Assembly: GCF_016495725.1 (NCBI RefSeq)
Contig: NZ_CP054705.1
Span: 62,001 to 126,000 of the forward strand
DNA length: 64,000 nucleotides
From: Salicibibacter cibarius
Lineage (GTDB): Bacteria > Bacillota > Bacilli > Bacillales > Marinococcaceae
Reading direction: 5' to 3'
In this document: piece by piece, positions 47,267 through 59,088 of the stretch
Layout of the letters: every line of letters begins with the position of its first letter
Numbering within the stretch: position 1 is the stretch's first letter
Made by a program: the position numbers and the translations under genes
The notes under the pieces: model-generated
Told to the model about the DNA's origin: nothing
The model's input: the letters and a program-made list of their open reading frames with translations, nothing else
The model's database searches: none

Positions 47267-48082
47267 TTGCATCAGGTGATAGGCATTCGCTTTCGAGAGA
47301 CGGGAAAAATTTATTATTTTTCTCCTGCCGGATTTGATGTGCAAGCGGGCCATTCCGTTGTTGTTGAAACGACCCGCGGTGTGGAATATGGGTACGTCGT
47401 GCTGGAAGAGAGAACGGTAGACGACGACGACGTTGTTCTTCCGCTTAAAAAGGTCGTTCGGATCGCAACGGACGAGGATAAAACCCGGATAGCGGAAAAC
47501 ATCGAATTTGCAAAAGAGGCCCAAAGCGTTTGTAAAGAGAAGATCACGGAACATAAGTTGGATATGAAATTAGTCAGTGCTGAATATACATTTGACCGTA
47601 ATAAAATCCTGTTTTATTTTACCGCTGATGGCAGGATTGATTTTCGAACGCTAGTAAAAGATTTGGCGTCGATTTTTCGGACCCGCATTGAGCTTCGGCA
47701 GATCGGTGTGCGGGACGAAGCGAAGATATTGGGCGGCATCGGCCCATGCGGGCTCGTTCTTTGTTGCTCGACTTTTCTCGGTGATTTTGAACCCGTTTCC
47801 ATAAAAATGGCAAAGGATCAGAATTTGTCCCTTAATCCCGCGAAGATCTCCGGTTTGTGTGGACGTTTAATGTGTTGCCTTAAATATGAGAATGATGAAT
47901 ATGAGCAAGCAAAGAAAGAACTTCCCGACATCGGAGAAAACATACATGTTGAAGAGGGCAGAGGGAAAGTTACCGGCTTAAATATGTTGGAACGCATCGT
48001 CCAAGTAGAACTTGCAGACCCTGAACGAACGTTGGAGTTTTCTTTGGAAGAGCTCATCGGGCAAGGCGCTTTAACCGGCTGA
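47267..48082 (+). CDS. ricT: RicT (YaaT), component of the RNase Y specificity complex
   Basis: The 271-aa protein has the PSP1 domain with conserved cysteines [11 protein letters not shown] and [14 protein letters not shown] that help hold Fe-S clusters in the Ric complex. With RicA and RicF it modulates RNase Y-dependent mRNA processing, sporulation and competence. TTG 47267 follows GGAGGG. Operon with holB and yabA. Confidence 0.95.
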   Translation: MHQVIGIRFRETGKIYYFSPAGFDVQAGHSVVVETTRGVEYGYVVLEERTVDDDDVVLPLKKVVRIATDEDKTRIAENIEFAKEAQSVCKEKITEHKLDMKLVSAEYTFDRNKILFYFTADGRIDFRTLVKDLASIFRTRIELRQIGVRDEAKILGGIGPCGLVLCCSTFLGDFEPVSIKMAKDQNLSLNPAKISGLCGRLMCCLKYENDEYEQAKKELPDIGENIHVEEGRGKVTGLNMLERIVQVELADPERTLEFSLEELIGQGALTG

Positions 48083-48107
48083 CGTTCCACGAGAAGGTGG
48101 GGAAAAC

Positions 48108-48467
48108 GTGGCAAAGCAGGAAATGTTTTCACAAGTCATTCATATGGAAAAGAAGCTGCTCACGGTTCATGAAGAAATACGTGAACTCAAAGAACAGCTG
48201 GCATCCCTGATTGAGGAAAATCAAGGCCTCGTCATTGAGAACCGAATGTTACGGGAACGCTTGGAAAACGTGGGCGGTTTCTCGGATGCGGCGTCGGAGG
48301 AAACATCGGACAACAAAACAGATGCAAGTACAGGGCTTCCGGGCGAAGGCTACGATAATCTTGCCCGTCTTTATCAAGAAGGTTTTCATATTTGTAATTT
48401 AAACTATGGGGGTCTACGGACAGACGGAGATTGTCTCTTCTGCCTTTCATTTTTTCAAAATAAATAA
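48108..48467 (+). CDS. yabA: Replication initiation control protein YabA
   Basis: The 119-aa protein has a leucine-zipper N-terminal part ([20 protein letters not shown]) and a C-terminal zinc module HIC...DCLFC. YabA binds DnaA and DnaN and limits initiation. GTG 48108 follows AAGGTGGGG. It ends the holB-ricT-yabA operon. Confidence 0.95.
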   Translation: MAKQEMFSQVIHMEKKLLTVHEEIRELKEQLASLIEENQGLVIENRMLRERLENVGGFSDAASEETSDNKTDASTGLPGEGYDNLARLYQEGFHICNLNYGGLRTDGDCLFCLSFFQNK

Positions 48468-48477
48468 GTGTTTAGAT

Positions 48478-48512
48478 AGCCCGTGCACTTCGGTAGCGCG
48501 GGCTTTTTCCGC
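48478..48512 (+). terminator. Terminator of yabA operon
   Basis: AGCCCGTG...CGCGGGCT stem followed by TTTTTCC. Confidence 0.75.
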
Positions 48513-48559
48513 TTATGTCGGAACCTTTGACCGGCTTCAACCTATGTTGAAATATCATA

Positions 48560-48700
48560 TTGCTGCCCCCCAAAGGGAAGGGAAGCTACTCCTAGAGGTA
48601 CGAGAAACCCGTTCTTGTCCCCCAAAGGGAAGGGATGTTGCACCTAGAGGTACGGCAAACCCGACTCATCCCCCAAATGGGGTGAATTTGCTTTGCCTGA
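48560..48700. repeat. 52-bp-period intergenic array (48.6-kb locus, GGTACG type)
   Basis: CAAAGGGAAG at 48571, CAAAGGGAAG at 48623 and CAAATGGGG at 48674 are 52 and 51 bp apart; each unit also has CTAGAGGTACG. The sequence is unlike the CATGA arrays but the period is the same. Confidence 0.75.
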
Positions 48701-48824
48701 CCCGATGTAGTCTGCTTGATAGGAGTAAATTCTACACCTTTTTGGCTCATGCTTGCATAGATATCAGGATTTTATGTAAAAATTGGATTTTATAGGTTCA
48801 TCGAATTTTTTAGAACTACACCAA

Positions 48825-48855
48825 TAGGAAAGAACTTATGAAACATTGCATTAGT
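48825..48855. repeat. 31-bp dispersed repeat, paired with 51661-51691
   Basis: TAGGAAAGAACTTATGAAAC and the next 11 bases match 51661-51691 with two differences. Confidence 0.75.
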
Positions 48856-49958
48856 ACAGAGTGGTCGAATTATCCGGTCACACCCAAGGGCAACATCAAA
48901 AAAGGAGGACGGTCACTAGTGCATTATCACGCCTGTTGATTTACCAATAAAACCCAAGGAAATCTATACAAAAAGAGGCATCCTTTCGTAGAATGTAGTT
49001 AGGAAAGCAACACTCAAGAAAGGATGTCTCTCTTGAATAAGTCTACCACATTCCCAAATCTACGCCAAAAACTTCATATTGATGATGAGTTGAAACCCTT
49101 GTTAGAAAAGGTTGGTTATAACGACACAGCACGAAAATTGGATGTGTTCACGCTCCTCCAATATTTGACCAGTGCCTCCGTCCATGAATGGACTGGCTAT
49201 CGCCAATCCGCCACGGAAGGCGGATCATACGGCTTGGTGGAGGTCGATCACACGGCTCTGTCTAAAAAAGCCAGACATGTTCCGTATACGATTTTCAAAA
49301 AGCTTTTCCACAAGGTCGTATCCATGTGCAACCGCACCACTCGCCGAGCCTTGAACTTAAACAAAGATCTTTTGGCCATTGATTCCACGACGATTACCGT
49401 AGGGGAGGGTCGCCTTCCTTGGGCGGTTTATCATGGGAAACGTTCGGGCGTTAAGCTCCACGTGGCTCATAAGCCTTCAACCGGTAGCCCTCTCCAAGTC
49501 GAAGAGACCGGTGGCTTGAAGCATGATGGACCGGTTGGCGAACAATTGGTCAATGCCGATTATACGCTCGTTGAAGACCGGGCCTATTTCAAGATTAAGC
49601 GTATCGATCGATTCATTGATGACGAGCAATCGTTTGTCATCCGAATGAAGGAAAATGTGGCGATCGTTCGACCTCAATCATTAAAACGCTTACCAAATGA
49701 AGAATCGCGTGTGACCCGTGATATCACTTGTCAACTCGGCTCTTCCCAAGTTCGATCTCAGAAAAGGCATCGTGTCGTGTTTTTCAATGATAACCACGGG
49801 AATGAAATCCGAGTCGTCACCGATCTCAAGGATGTCTCTGCTGAAAAAATTGCGGACATCTATCGCGAACGCTGGGCTGTGGAGTCCTTTTTTCGGTGGA
49901 TTAAACAATATTTGAATGTACCCACACTGTTTGGAACCACCCCCAATGCGGTGTTTAA

Positions 49959-50601
49959 GTTACAGAAGCGTGGTCTAACTCCCCCGTCTTTAGACGGGAT
50001 ACGCTTTTAGCCTTGCTTTTCCGTGTCCATACTTAAACTGAGGGAAAGTATGGATGGATATCGGAAAAGCAGTCATACGGTCTATGATATCAAGTACCAC
50101 GTAATCTGGGTAACAAAATATAGATATCAAGTGTTGCGGGGAGATATCGCCCACCGTGTCAGGGAATTGATTAGACAGGGGTGCGAAGCAAGGAATATTA
50201 CGATATTGCAAGGAAGCGTAGGCAAGGACCATATTTACTTGTTGTTATCATGCCCGCCGAGTATCGCTCCGAGTAAAATCATGCAATATCTCAAAGGAAG
50301 ATCATCGAGATTATTGCAAGATGAATTCCCAGCTCTGAAGAAGAGGTACTGGGGGCAACACTTATGGGCAAGAGGATATTTTTGTGCCACCGTAGGAAAT
50401 GTGACCGAAGAAATCATTAGAAACTATATCGAAAATCAATCAACTGAGAGAAGGGATGATATCTTCGGGATTGATGAATGAGTTCAGTCTCATTTAGTGA
50501 GCTTGAGCTTAAGGTCTTTCAGCGGACTTCAGTCTGAACAGCGACTTTCAGTCGCGGACATTTATGTCCAAATCCACCTGCTTTAGCAGGTGGTCGTTTA
50601 A
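49959..50601 (+). mobile_element. IS200-type (IS200/IS605) element nested in IS4
   Basis: The element is 643 bp. TTTAA stands on the left in the flank (49954-49958) and at the right end (50597-50601), the expected pattern of target and right cleavage sites. Subterminal hairpins with TTTA loops occur on both ends: CCCGTC-TTTA-GACGGG (49983-49998) and CCACCTGC-TTTA-GCAGGTGG (50574-50593). One tnpA gene is present, no tnpB. Confidence 0.92.
50050..50481 (+). CDS. tnpA: IS200-type TnpA transposase with altered HUH motif
   Basis: The 143-aa protein matches Y1 HUH transposases of IS200/IS605 (YDIKYHVIWVTKYRYQVL, KRYWGQHLWARGYFCATVG, catalytic Y in RNYIENQ). The usual HUH motif reads DHIYLLLSC here, with Tyr in place of the second His, which should weaken metal binding. 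Whether this is natural in the subfamily is unclear. ATG 50050 follows GAGGGAA; a GTG at 50023 is less likely. Confidence 0.88.
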   Translation: MDGYRKSSHTVYDIKYHVIWVTKYRYQVLRGDIAHRVRELIRQGCEARNITILQGSVGKDHIYLLLSCPPSIAPSKIMQYLKGRSSRLLQDEFPALKKRYWGQHLWARGYFCATVGNVTEEIIRNYIENQSTERRDDIFGIDE

Positions 50602-50833
50602 TCAGCTTTATGCAGCCCTCATCGCATACGTGCTTTTACGTTGGTTGTTCCAACGGACGGCGAAAATGCATGTATTCAAGCGTTTGTCATTTATTACGTT
50701 TACCAGACACCTTCTTGCTCAAAATTTGCCGGTGGATTGGGCCTCGGAGATGGCTGTGATGTTGAACAATTGGAAACGACTCTATAAGTTAGGTGTGTAA
50801 AATTATGGATAATCAACAGGCGTGGTGCATTAT

Positions 50834-51160
50834 AGCTGAATTTCCTCACACTTGATGATTTTTGGCTTCCGGTTGCTCCACATGACTCACTCATGGCCCC
50901 TCTAATTGGGGTATTATTGCTTTTAGAGGTGTCATAGGTCGTTCATGGCACCCCTGATTGGATTATTTAACCTTCAAGTGGTTCCATGACTCACTCATGG
51001 CCCCTCTAATTAGGATATTATTGCTTTTAGAGGTGTCATAGGTCGTTCATGGCACCCTTGATTGGATTATTTAACCTTCGAGTGGTTCCATGACTTACTC
51101 ATGGCCCCTCTAATTGAGATAATCTTGCTTCTAGTGGTGTCATAATGGGGATTTCGGACG
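50834..51160. repeat. 52-bp-period intergenic array (50.9-kb locus)
   Basis: Units begin at 50881, 50933, 50985, 51037, 51089 and 51141, exactly 52 bp apart. Odd and even units differ, giving 104-bp dimers (CATGACTCACTCATGGCCCC versus CATAGGTCGTTCATGGCACC). The IS4 element has inserted at the left edge of this array. Confidence 0.85.
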
Positions 51161-51710
51161 TTCTCTTCGCGGAAGATAATATTAAACGCGCCTTCTATTT
51201 TTGGTATCACAACCACTGGGTGGGGATCTGGTACGTTTCCTAAATTTGGCGCCAACAACAATGGGGATCATTTATTTCAGCCGTTCAGCACTAGTGGTGT
51301 GCCAAAAATTCTGATATGAATCCAACCTGTTTTCTTCCCTTAAGCGGAGGGCAAACGGCTTCCAATGGTACAAAAACCTCGATTTCGTACCACTATTGGG
51401 GGAAACGATTCCAAAATGGTACGATTAACCCTGATTTTGTTCCTTTAATTAAGATTGGTTCTGCCCTTCCCTTAAACCACTCGTTTTGAACCATGTTTCA
51501 TAGATATCCGACTGGAAACGTGCATCGATTTACCCTTTATTTACGGTATTTTTTGCACTTTAAGAATGTTTAACTTTGCTAAAGGATTAAAGTATAAGAT
51601 AAACTAAGGCTTCCACTATAAAGACTTGGTGGAAACCAAGTTTTTCTAAAAACACTATCATAGAAAAGAACTTATGAAACATTGCACTAGTTTTTCTAAG
51701 AGGTGAGATT
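51161..51710. repeat. Intergenic repeats before trmN6: GGTAC units and a hairpin element
   Basis: There is no gene. TGGTAC units at 51366 and 51417 are 51 bp apart. A hairpin element core (51608-51634) equals 63674-63700, and a 31-bp repeat (51661-51691) pairs with 48825-48855. The ribosome binding site of the next gene (AGAGGTGAG) is at the end. Confidence 0.65.
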
Positions 51711-52790
51711 ATGCGCTTGCATCCGGAGGAACGGGTCGATTATATTTATAAAAATCGTTTGCGGATCATTCAAAGCACAGATACGTTTCCTTTTTCCAAA
51801 GATTCGGTACTGCTTGGGCAGTTTGCTTCGGTTGCAAAGACGAGGGGCAAAATGGTGGATTTATGCTCCGGTAACGGTTCGATCGCCCTTGTGATGGCTA
51901 CGCGCAGTAATGTGAAAATAACCGGTGTGGAGTTGCAGCCCAGGTTGTGCGATATGGCCCGGCGGAGCGCAAAATTGAATGGATTTAAAGAGCAATTGGC
52001 TTTTATTCGCGGGGATATAAGACGGGCAAGCGAATGGCTGGGAACGGAAGCTTACGATGTTGTCATGTGCAATCCGCCTTATTTTCAGGAAAAAGAAACG
52101 AATAAGCAAGCGGCTATTGCAACGGCGCGGCATGAAGGGGCTCTTTCGTTCGATGATGTAGCCTGGGTCTCGGCTAAGCTTATAAAATATAAAGGAAAAG
52201 CGGCGTTCGTTTATCGGCCGGATCGTTTAACGGAAGTATTCAATGCTTGCGAGCGCGTCCAACTTGCCCCGAAGCGCCTTCAATTTGTGCATCCGAAAGC
52301 GGATAAGGAAGCGAACATGGTTTTAGTTGAAACGATTAAAGGCGGAAAGCCCGGGGTGAAAACATTGCCACCTATCGTTGTTTATGACCGGGATGAAAAT
52401 TATACGGAGCAGTTTTTGCAAGCTTACGGAGGGAAGGAACTAGGAGAAGAGCAGCGTCTGGCTAAGGTCGCAGGCAAGGATGTGGCCAATCATTACGTGT
52501 ACATGCTTGAGTGCAAGGATGGCTCGTATTATACCGGTTACACTCGTGAACCGTATGCACGTCTTGCCAAGCACAATGAAGGCGCGGGGGCCAAATATAC
52601 ACGAGGGCGCGGTCCGGTTACGTTGATCCATTTGCAGGCGTTTCCGAGTAAAGAAGAAGCGATGCGGGAAGAATGGCGGATTAAACAGTTGCCAAAAGCA
52701 GAGAAGAAACAATTGATTGATGAAAGGAGGCGGAGCGGTTTTGGGACACGGCATGCTTTATCTCGTTCCGACACCGATTGGAAATCTTGA
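51711..52790 (+). CDS. TrmN6-type methyltransferase fused to a GIY-YIG domain (YabB-YazA fusion)
   Basis: The 359-aa protein joins two proteins that are separate in B. subtilis. Residues 1 to about 245 are YabB/TrmN6-like: FPFSKDSVLLGQFA, SAM-binding VDLCSGNGSIAL and the adenine N6 motif NPPY (CNPPYFQEKE), so it should make m6A37 in a tRNA. Residues 260-340 are YazA-like GIY-YIG (YVYMLECKDGSYYTGYTREP, R and E in REEWRIKQL). The joint has no stop or frameshift. AGAGGTGAG precedes ATG 51711. rsmI overlaps the end by 50 bp. Confidence 0.92.
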   Translation: MRLHPEERVDYIYKNRLRIIQSTDTFPFSKDSVLLGQFASVAKTRGKMVDLCSGNGSIALVMATRSNVKITGVELQPRLCDMARRSAKLNGFKEQLAFIRGDIRRASEWLGTEAYDVVMCNPPYFQEKETNKQAAIATARHEGALSFDDVAWVSAKLIKYKGKAAFVYRPDRLTEVFNACERVQLAPKRLQFVHPKADKEANMVLVETIKGGKPGVKTLPPIVVYDRDENYTEQFLQAYGGKELGEEQRLAKVAGKDVANHYVYMLECKDGSYYTGYTREPYARLAKHNEGAGAKYTRGRGPVTLIHLQAFPSKEEAMREEWRIKQLPKAEKKQLIDERRRSGFGTRHALSRSDTDWKS

Positions 52791-53592
52791 AGATATGACT
52801 TATCGTGCCACTCGGATTCTTGGCGAAGTGGATCTGATCCTTGCCGAAGATACGCGGCAAACAAGGAAATTGCTTTCTCACTACGGCATTCACACACCGA
52901 TGAGAAGCATGCATGAACATAATGAAGAGAAAAGAACGGCCGAATTATTGGCAACCCTTCACGATGGCGGACAATGTGCGCTCGTCAGTGACGCCGGAAC
53001 GCCCCTCGTTTCCGACCCGGGCGAACGATTGGTGATCGCGTGCATTCATGCCGGTGTTCCGGTCGTTCCCTTGCCGGGGGCAAACGCTGCCGTAACCGCG
53101 TTGGTTGCCTCGGGATTTGGAGGAGGCCCTTTCCATTTTCACGGCTTTCTTCCTCGCAAGAAAAAAGATCAAAAAGAAACGCTCGACCGGCTTCGTCGTA
53201 TTCAAGCACCGATTATTTTTTATGAATCACCTTATCGGCTTACTTCGACCATTGAGCAGCTTGCTGAAACTTGGGCGAATCGTGAAGCGGTGGTCGCTCG
53301 GGAGTTAACGAAGCATTATGAAGAGTTTCACCGCGGTCCTTTGGAAGAATTGGCGAGGATCGGGCGTGAAAACGGTTGGAGAGGAGAATGTTGCTTGATT
53401 GTAGCGGGAGCCTCGGACGAAGAATTGGAAGAAGATCAAACCTCCCTTTGGTGGAAGGGGATGTCGGTCATTCAACATGTGAATGCTTATGAAGCTATGG
53501 GATGGGATCGGAAGGCCGCGCTTAAACAGTGTGCCGCCGATCGAAAAATGAGCAAAAACGATGTGTATGCCATTTATCATGGGCTAGAATAA
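52741..53592 (+). CDS. rsmI: 16S rRNA (cytidine(1402)-2'-O)-methyltransferase RsmI
   Basis: The 283-aa protein has YLVPTPIGNLEDMTYRA, AEDTRQTRKLL, ALVSDAGTPLVSDPG and PLPGANAAVTALVASG, the tetrapyrrole-methylase-like fold of RsmI. It methylates the ribose of C1402 in 16S rRNA. TTG 52741 is 10 bases after AAGGAGG and inside the end of the upstream fusion gene; the longer ATG frame starts before the site. Confidence 0.95.
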   Translation: MGHGMLYLVPTPIGNLEDMTYRATRILGEVDLILAEDTRQTRKLLSHYGIHTPMRSMHEHNEEKRTAELLATLHDGGQCALVSDAGTPLVSDPGERLVIACIHAGVPVVPLPGANAAVTALVASGFGGGPFHFHGFLPRKKKDQKETLDRLRRIQAPIIFYESPYRLTSTIEQLAETWANREAVVARELTKHYEEFHRGPLEELARIGRENGWRGECCLIVAGASDEELEEDQTSLWWKGMSVIQHVNAYEAMGWDRKAALKQCAADRKMSKNDVYAIYHGLE

Positions 53593-53596
53593 CAAA

Positions 53597-53621
53597 GACG
53601 GATCGCGTCGGACGATCCGTC
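53597..53621. terminator. Hairpin between convergent rsmI and abrB
   Basis: GACGGATCG and CGATCCGTC form a perfect 9-bp stem; the T-run is weak, but it sits exactly between the convergent genes. Confidence 0.65.
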
Positions 53622-53632
53622 AATTAATATGA

Positions 53633-53929
53633 TTAAGAGATGGTTGATTTTGAATTTTCCACGTATTGCTGAAGTTGTCCGATGATCTGCTCGGCACCTT
53701 CAGGACTCAAGACGATATTCCCGTCGGCGATCGATAGATTATCGTTGGATACTTCCCCTGTGACTTGGCACGTTTTGGAAGGTGTATATTTTTGTAGAAT
53801 AATCTGGTCTTCACTGACGTAAATCTCCATCGCATCCCGATTGGCGATATCCATTGATTTCCGTAACTCCATCGGAATGACTATGCGTCCGAGTTCATCT
53901 ACTTTTCGAACAATGCCGGTAGATTTCAT
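53633..53929 (-). CDS. abrB: Transition-state regulator AbrB
   Basis: The 98-aa protein begins MKSTGIVRKVDELGRIVIPM, the swapped-hairpin AbrB DNA-binding domain, with EIYVSEDQIILQKY and a C-terminal dimerisation part. It represses stationary-phase genes including spoVG. AAGGAGGC precedes the start on the minus strand. Position between rsmI and metG is conserved. Confidence 0.96.
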   Translation of the reverse strand: MKSTGIVRKVDELGRIVIPMELRKSMDIANRDAMEIYVSEDQIILQKYTPSKTCQVTGEVSNDNLSIADGNIVLSPEGAEQIIGQLQQYVENSKSTIS

Positions 53930-54429
53930 TTTTTTTAGCCTCCTTGAATTTTTTATAGTGCATGATGCGAGTGTTGATTTTCAACACTTTTTCTCTCTAT
54001 TATAATTAGAATACCAAGAATGTAAATACAAGTCAATTAAAAACATATCATACCATTTATCTACTAATAGAGTGTACGATTCGTTTTTGACGACAGGGCA
54101 AAGTCAAAGTACAATAGTTTATTAATCGAATAAGGTTCTACTTTCCATTTTGTGGATTATTTTATTTCCTTTGTTCCTCTCAGCACATCTCGACCTCCGT
54201 TTGGGGGATTACTTGTGACCAAAATGTTCTCAACGAAGGGAACGCTACTTCGTGAGGGATCGGAAGCGAGATGTGATCCCAAAATGAGGGAATAGATATT
54301 TTCGTGTCTCCGACTCAGCGACACAGTGCTTATATTTGGACGAGATATGTTTTTGGTGATCACCCACCTTGACAGATGGCTTTGACTTTTCTATCCTTTT
54401 AATTAAGTATACGAATAGCAATACGTTCC
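53930..54429. other. abrB upstream and intergenic region
   Basis: No gene is seen. A perfect inverted repeat AGTGTTGA-TTT-TCAACACT (53970-53988) lies about 40 bp upstream of abrB and may be an operator or a hairpin. The rest (54000-54430) has no clear coding frame. Confidence 0.45.
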
Positions 54430-54690
54430 TGCGAACGGATGAGTAAATGCTCACGTGTCTACAGAGAGCCGAGACTGATGAGAACCGGTGGCAAACGAGG
54501 CATTGAAGATGGTCCGGGAGGTTTTTTTCTCGAGCTGTTTGACAGTAAGGGGAGGACGTCTGTCTGCGTTATTGACCGTCGCCGGTGGATAAAACCGGCG
54601 ATCCTAAGCTCTTGATCATCGCAATCAGGAGGAAAAAGGGTGGTACCGCGTGAGTGAACTCTCGCCCCTGTATAGGGGCGGGAGTTTTTT
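54430..54690 (+). promoter_or_regulatory. T-box riboswitch (Met) upstream of metG
   Basis: The leader contains the T-box motif AGGGTGGTACCGCG (54637-54650), an AGTA-type motif at the start of stem I, and a terminator ACTCTCGCCCC...GGGGCGGGAGT with a T-run (54658-54690). A GAAGATGG segment could supply the AUG specifier. Uncharged tRNA-Met should stabilise the antiterminator. Confidence 0.9.
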
Positions 54691-54692
54691 GA

Positions 54693-56711
<2,019 letters not shown>

Positions 56712-56735
56712 TCTCCGGGAAAGAAGGAAAAGCAT

Positions 56736-57509
56736 ATGGTTCAATTATTCGACACTCATGTCCATTTGAATGTGGAGCAGTTTGACGAAGATAAAGAAGC
56801 GGTGATCGATCGAGCCCGCGAAGCCGGCGTTACGATGATGAATGTCGTCGGCTTTGACCGCGATACGATAAAAGGGGCGATCGATCTCGCTGAAATGTAT
56901 CCTTTTATTTATGCAACGGTCGGCTGGCACCCTGTAGATGCTGTTGATATGGCACCGGAAGACTTGGATTGGATCGAATCTTTGGCGGCACATCCCAAAG
57001 TGGTCGCGGTAGGAGAAACTGGCTTGGATTATCACTGGGATAAATCTCCGGCCGATATTCAAAAGGACGTGTTTCGTAAACAAATTGCATTGGCGAAAAA
57101 CGTCAATCTTCCTCTTGTTATTCACGGTCGCGAATCACAAGAAGACATCGCGGTTATCATGGAAGAAGAGGGACTGGGCTCTGCCGGAGGGATTATGCAC
57201 TGTTACAGCGGGGATCTGGAAACGGCAAAACGCTTTTTGGCGCTCGGTTTTCATCTTTCTTTTGGTGGGCCCGTTACGTTTAAAAACGCGCAAATGCCGA
57301 AAGATGTTGCAAAAGAAGTGCCATTGGATCGATTGTTAATTGAAACGGATTGTCCTTTTCTAGCCCCACATCCTTATCGCGGGAAACGTAATGAACCGGC
57401 GTATGTTGTAAAAGTGGCGGAGAAGCTGGCGGAACTTCATGGCCTTACGTATGAACAGTTAACGGATGTAACCATGAACAATGCAAAACAATTGTTTAAT
57501 ATTGATTAG
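56736..57509 (+). CDS. tatD: TatD-family metal-dependent DNase
   Basis: The 257-aa protein (YabD) shows DTHVHLN, the glutamate of VGETGLDYHW, IHGRESQ, HCYSG and ETDCPFLAPHPYRGKRNEP, the metal ligands of TatD-type 3'-5' nucleases. It likely acts in DNA quality control. AGAAGGAAAAGC precedes the ATG. yabE, which follows in B. subtilis, is missing; rnmV comes next. Confidence 0.94.
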   Translation: MVQLFDTHVHLNVEQFDEDKEAVIDRAREAGVTMMNVVGFDRDTIKGAIDLAEMYPFIYATVGWHPVDAVDMAPEDLDWIESLAAHPKVVAVGETGLDYHWDKSPADIQKDVFRKQIALAKNVNLPLVIHGRESQEDIAVIMEEEGLGSAGGIMHCYSGDLETAKRFLALGFHLSFGGPVTFKNAQMPKDVAKEVPLDRLLIETDCPFLAPHPYRGKRNEPAYVVKVAEKLAELHGLTYEQLTDVTMNNAKQLFNID

Positions 57510-57570
57510 GGAGCGCACCGGTTTAAAGTGCCAGATTATCTTACCGGAAGCTTGACGAAGGAGTGCTCGA

Positions 57571-59021
<1,451 letters not shown>

Positions 59022-59088
59022 TCAGGTGTTTCCTGAACAGGCAGGCGCTTTGTTCAGGAATATTTTTTGTCGCCCCGCCCTCGGTCGC

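Larger units (their letters stand above)
49024..50800 (+). pseudogene. IS4-family transposase, split by IS200
   Basis: Residues encoded at 49024-49958 include DDE residues in LAIDSTTITV, LVEDRAYFK and YRERWAVESFFRWIKQ (Y-R-E-K signature). The C-terminal part continues at 50602 with NQLYAALIAYVLLRWLFQ. Joining 49958 to 50602 restores an open frame of 377 codons, so the gene was intact until the nested insertion. The first part alone runs into IS200 sequence. Confidence 0.9.
48928..50824 (+). mobile_element. IS4-family insertion sequence, interrupted
   Basis: The element has terminal inverted repeats CACGCCTGTTGAT / ATCAACAGGCGTG and a 9-bp target duplication GTGCATTAT (48919-48927 and 50825-50833). 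It contains an IS4-type transposase split by a nested 643-bp IS200-type element; without it the IS would be about 1254 bp. Confidence 0.93.

Noticed and set aside
48406-48795. 129-aa ORF behind yabA
   Set aside because: It starts inside yabA in another frame and runs through a terminator and an intergenic array.
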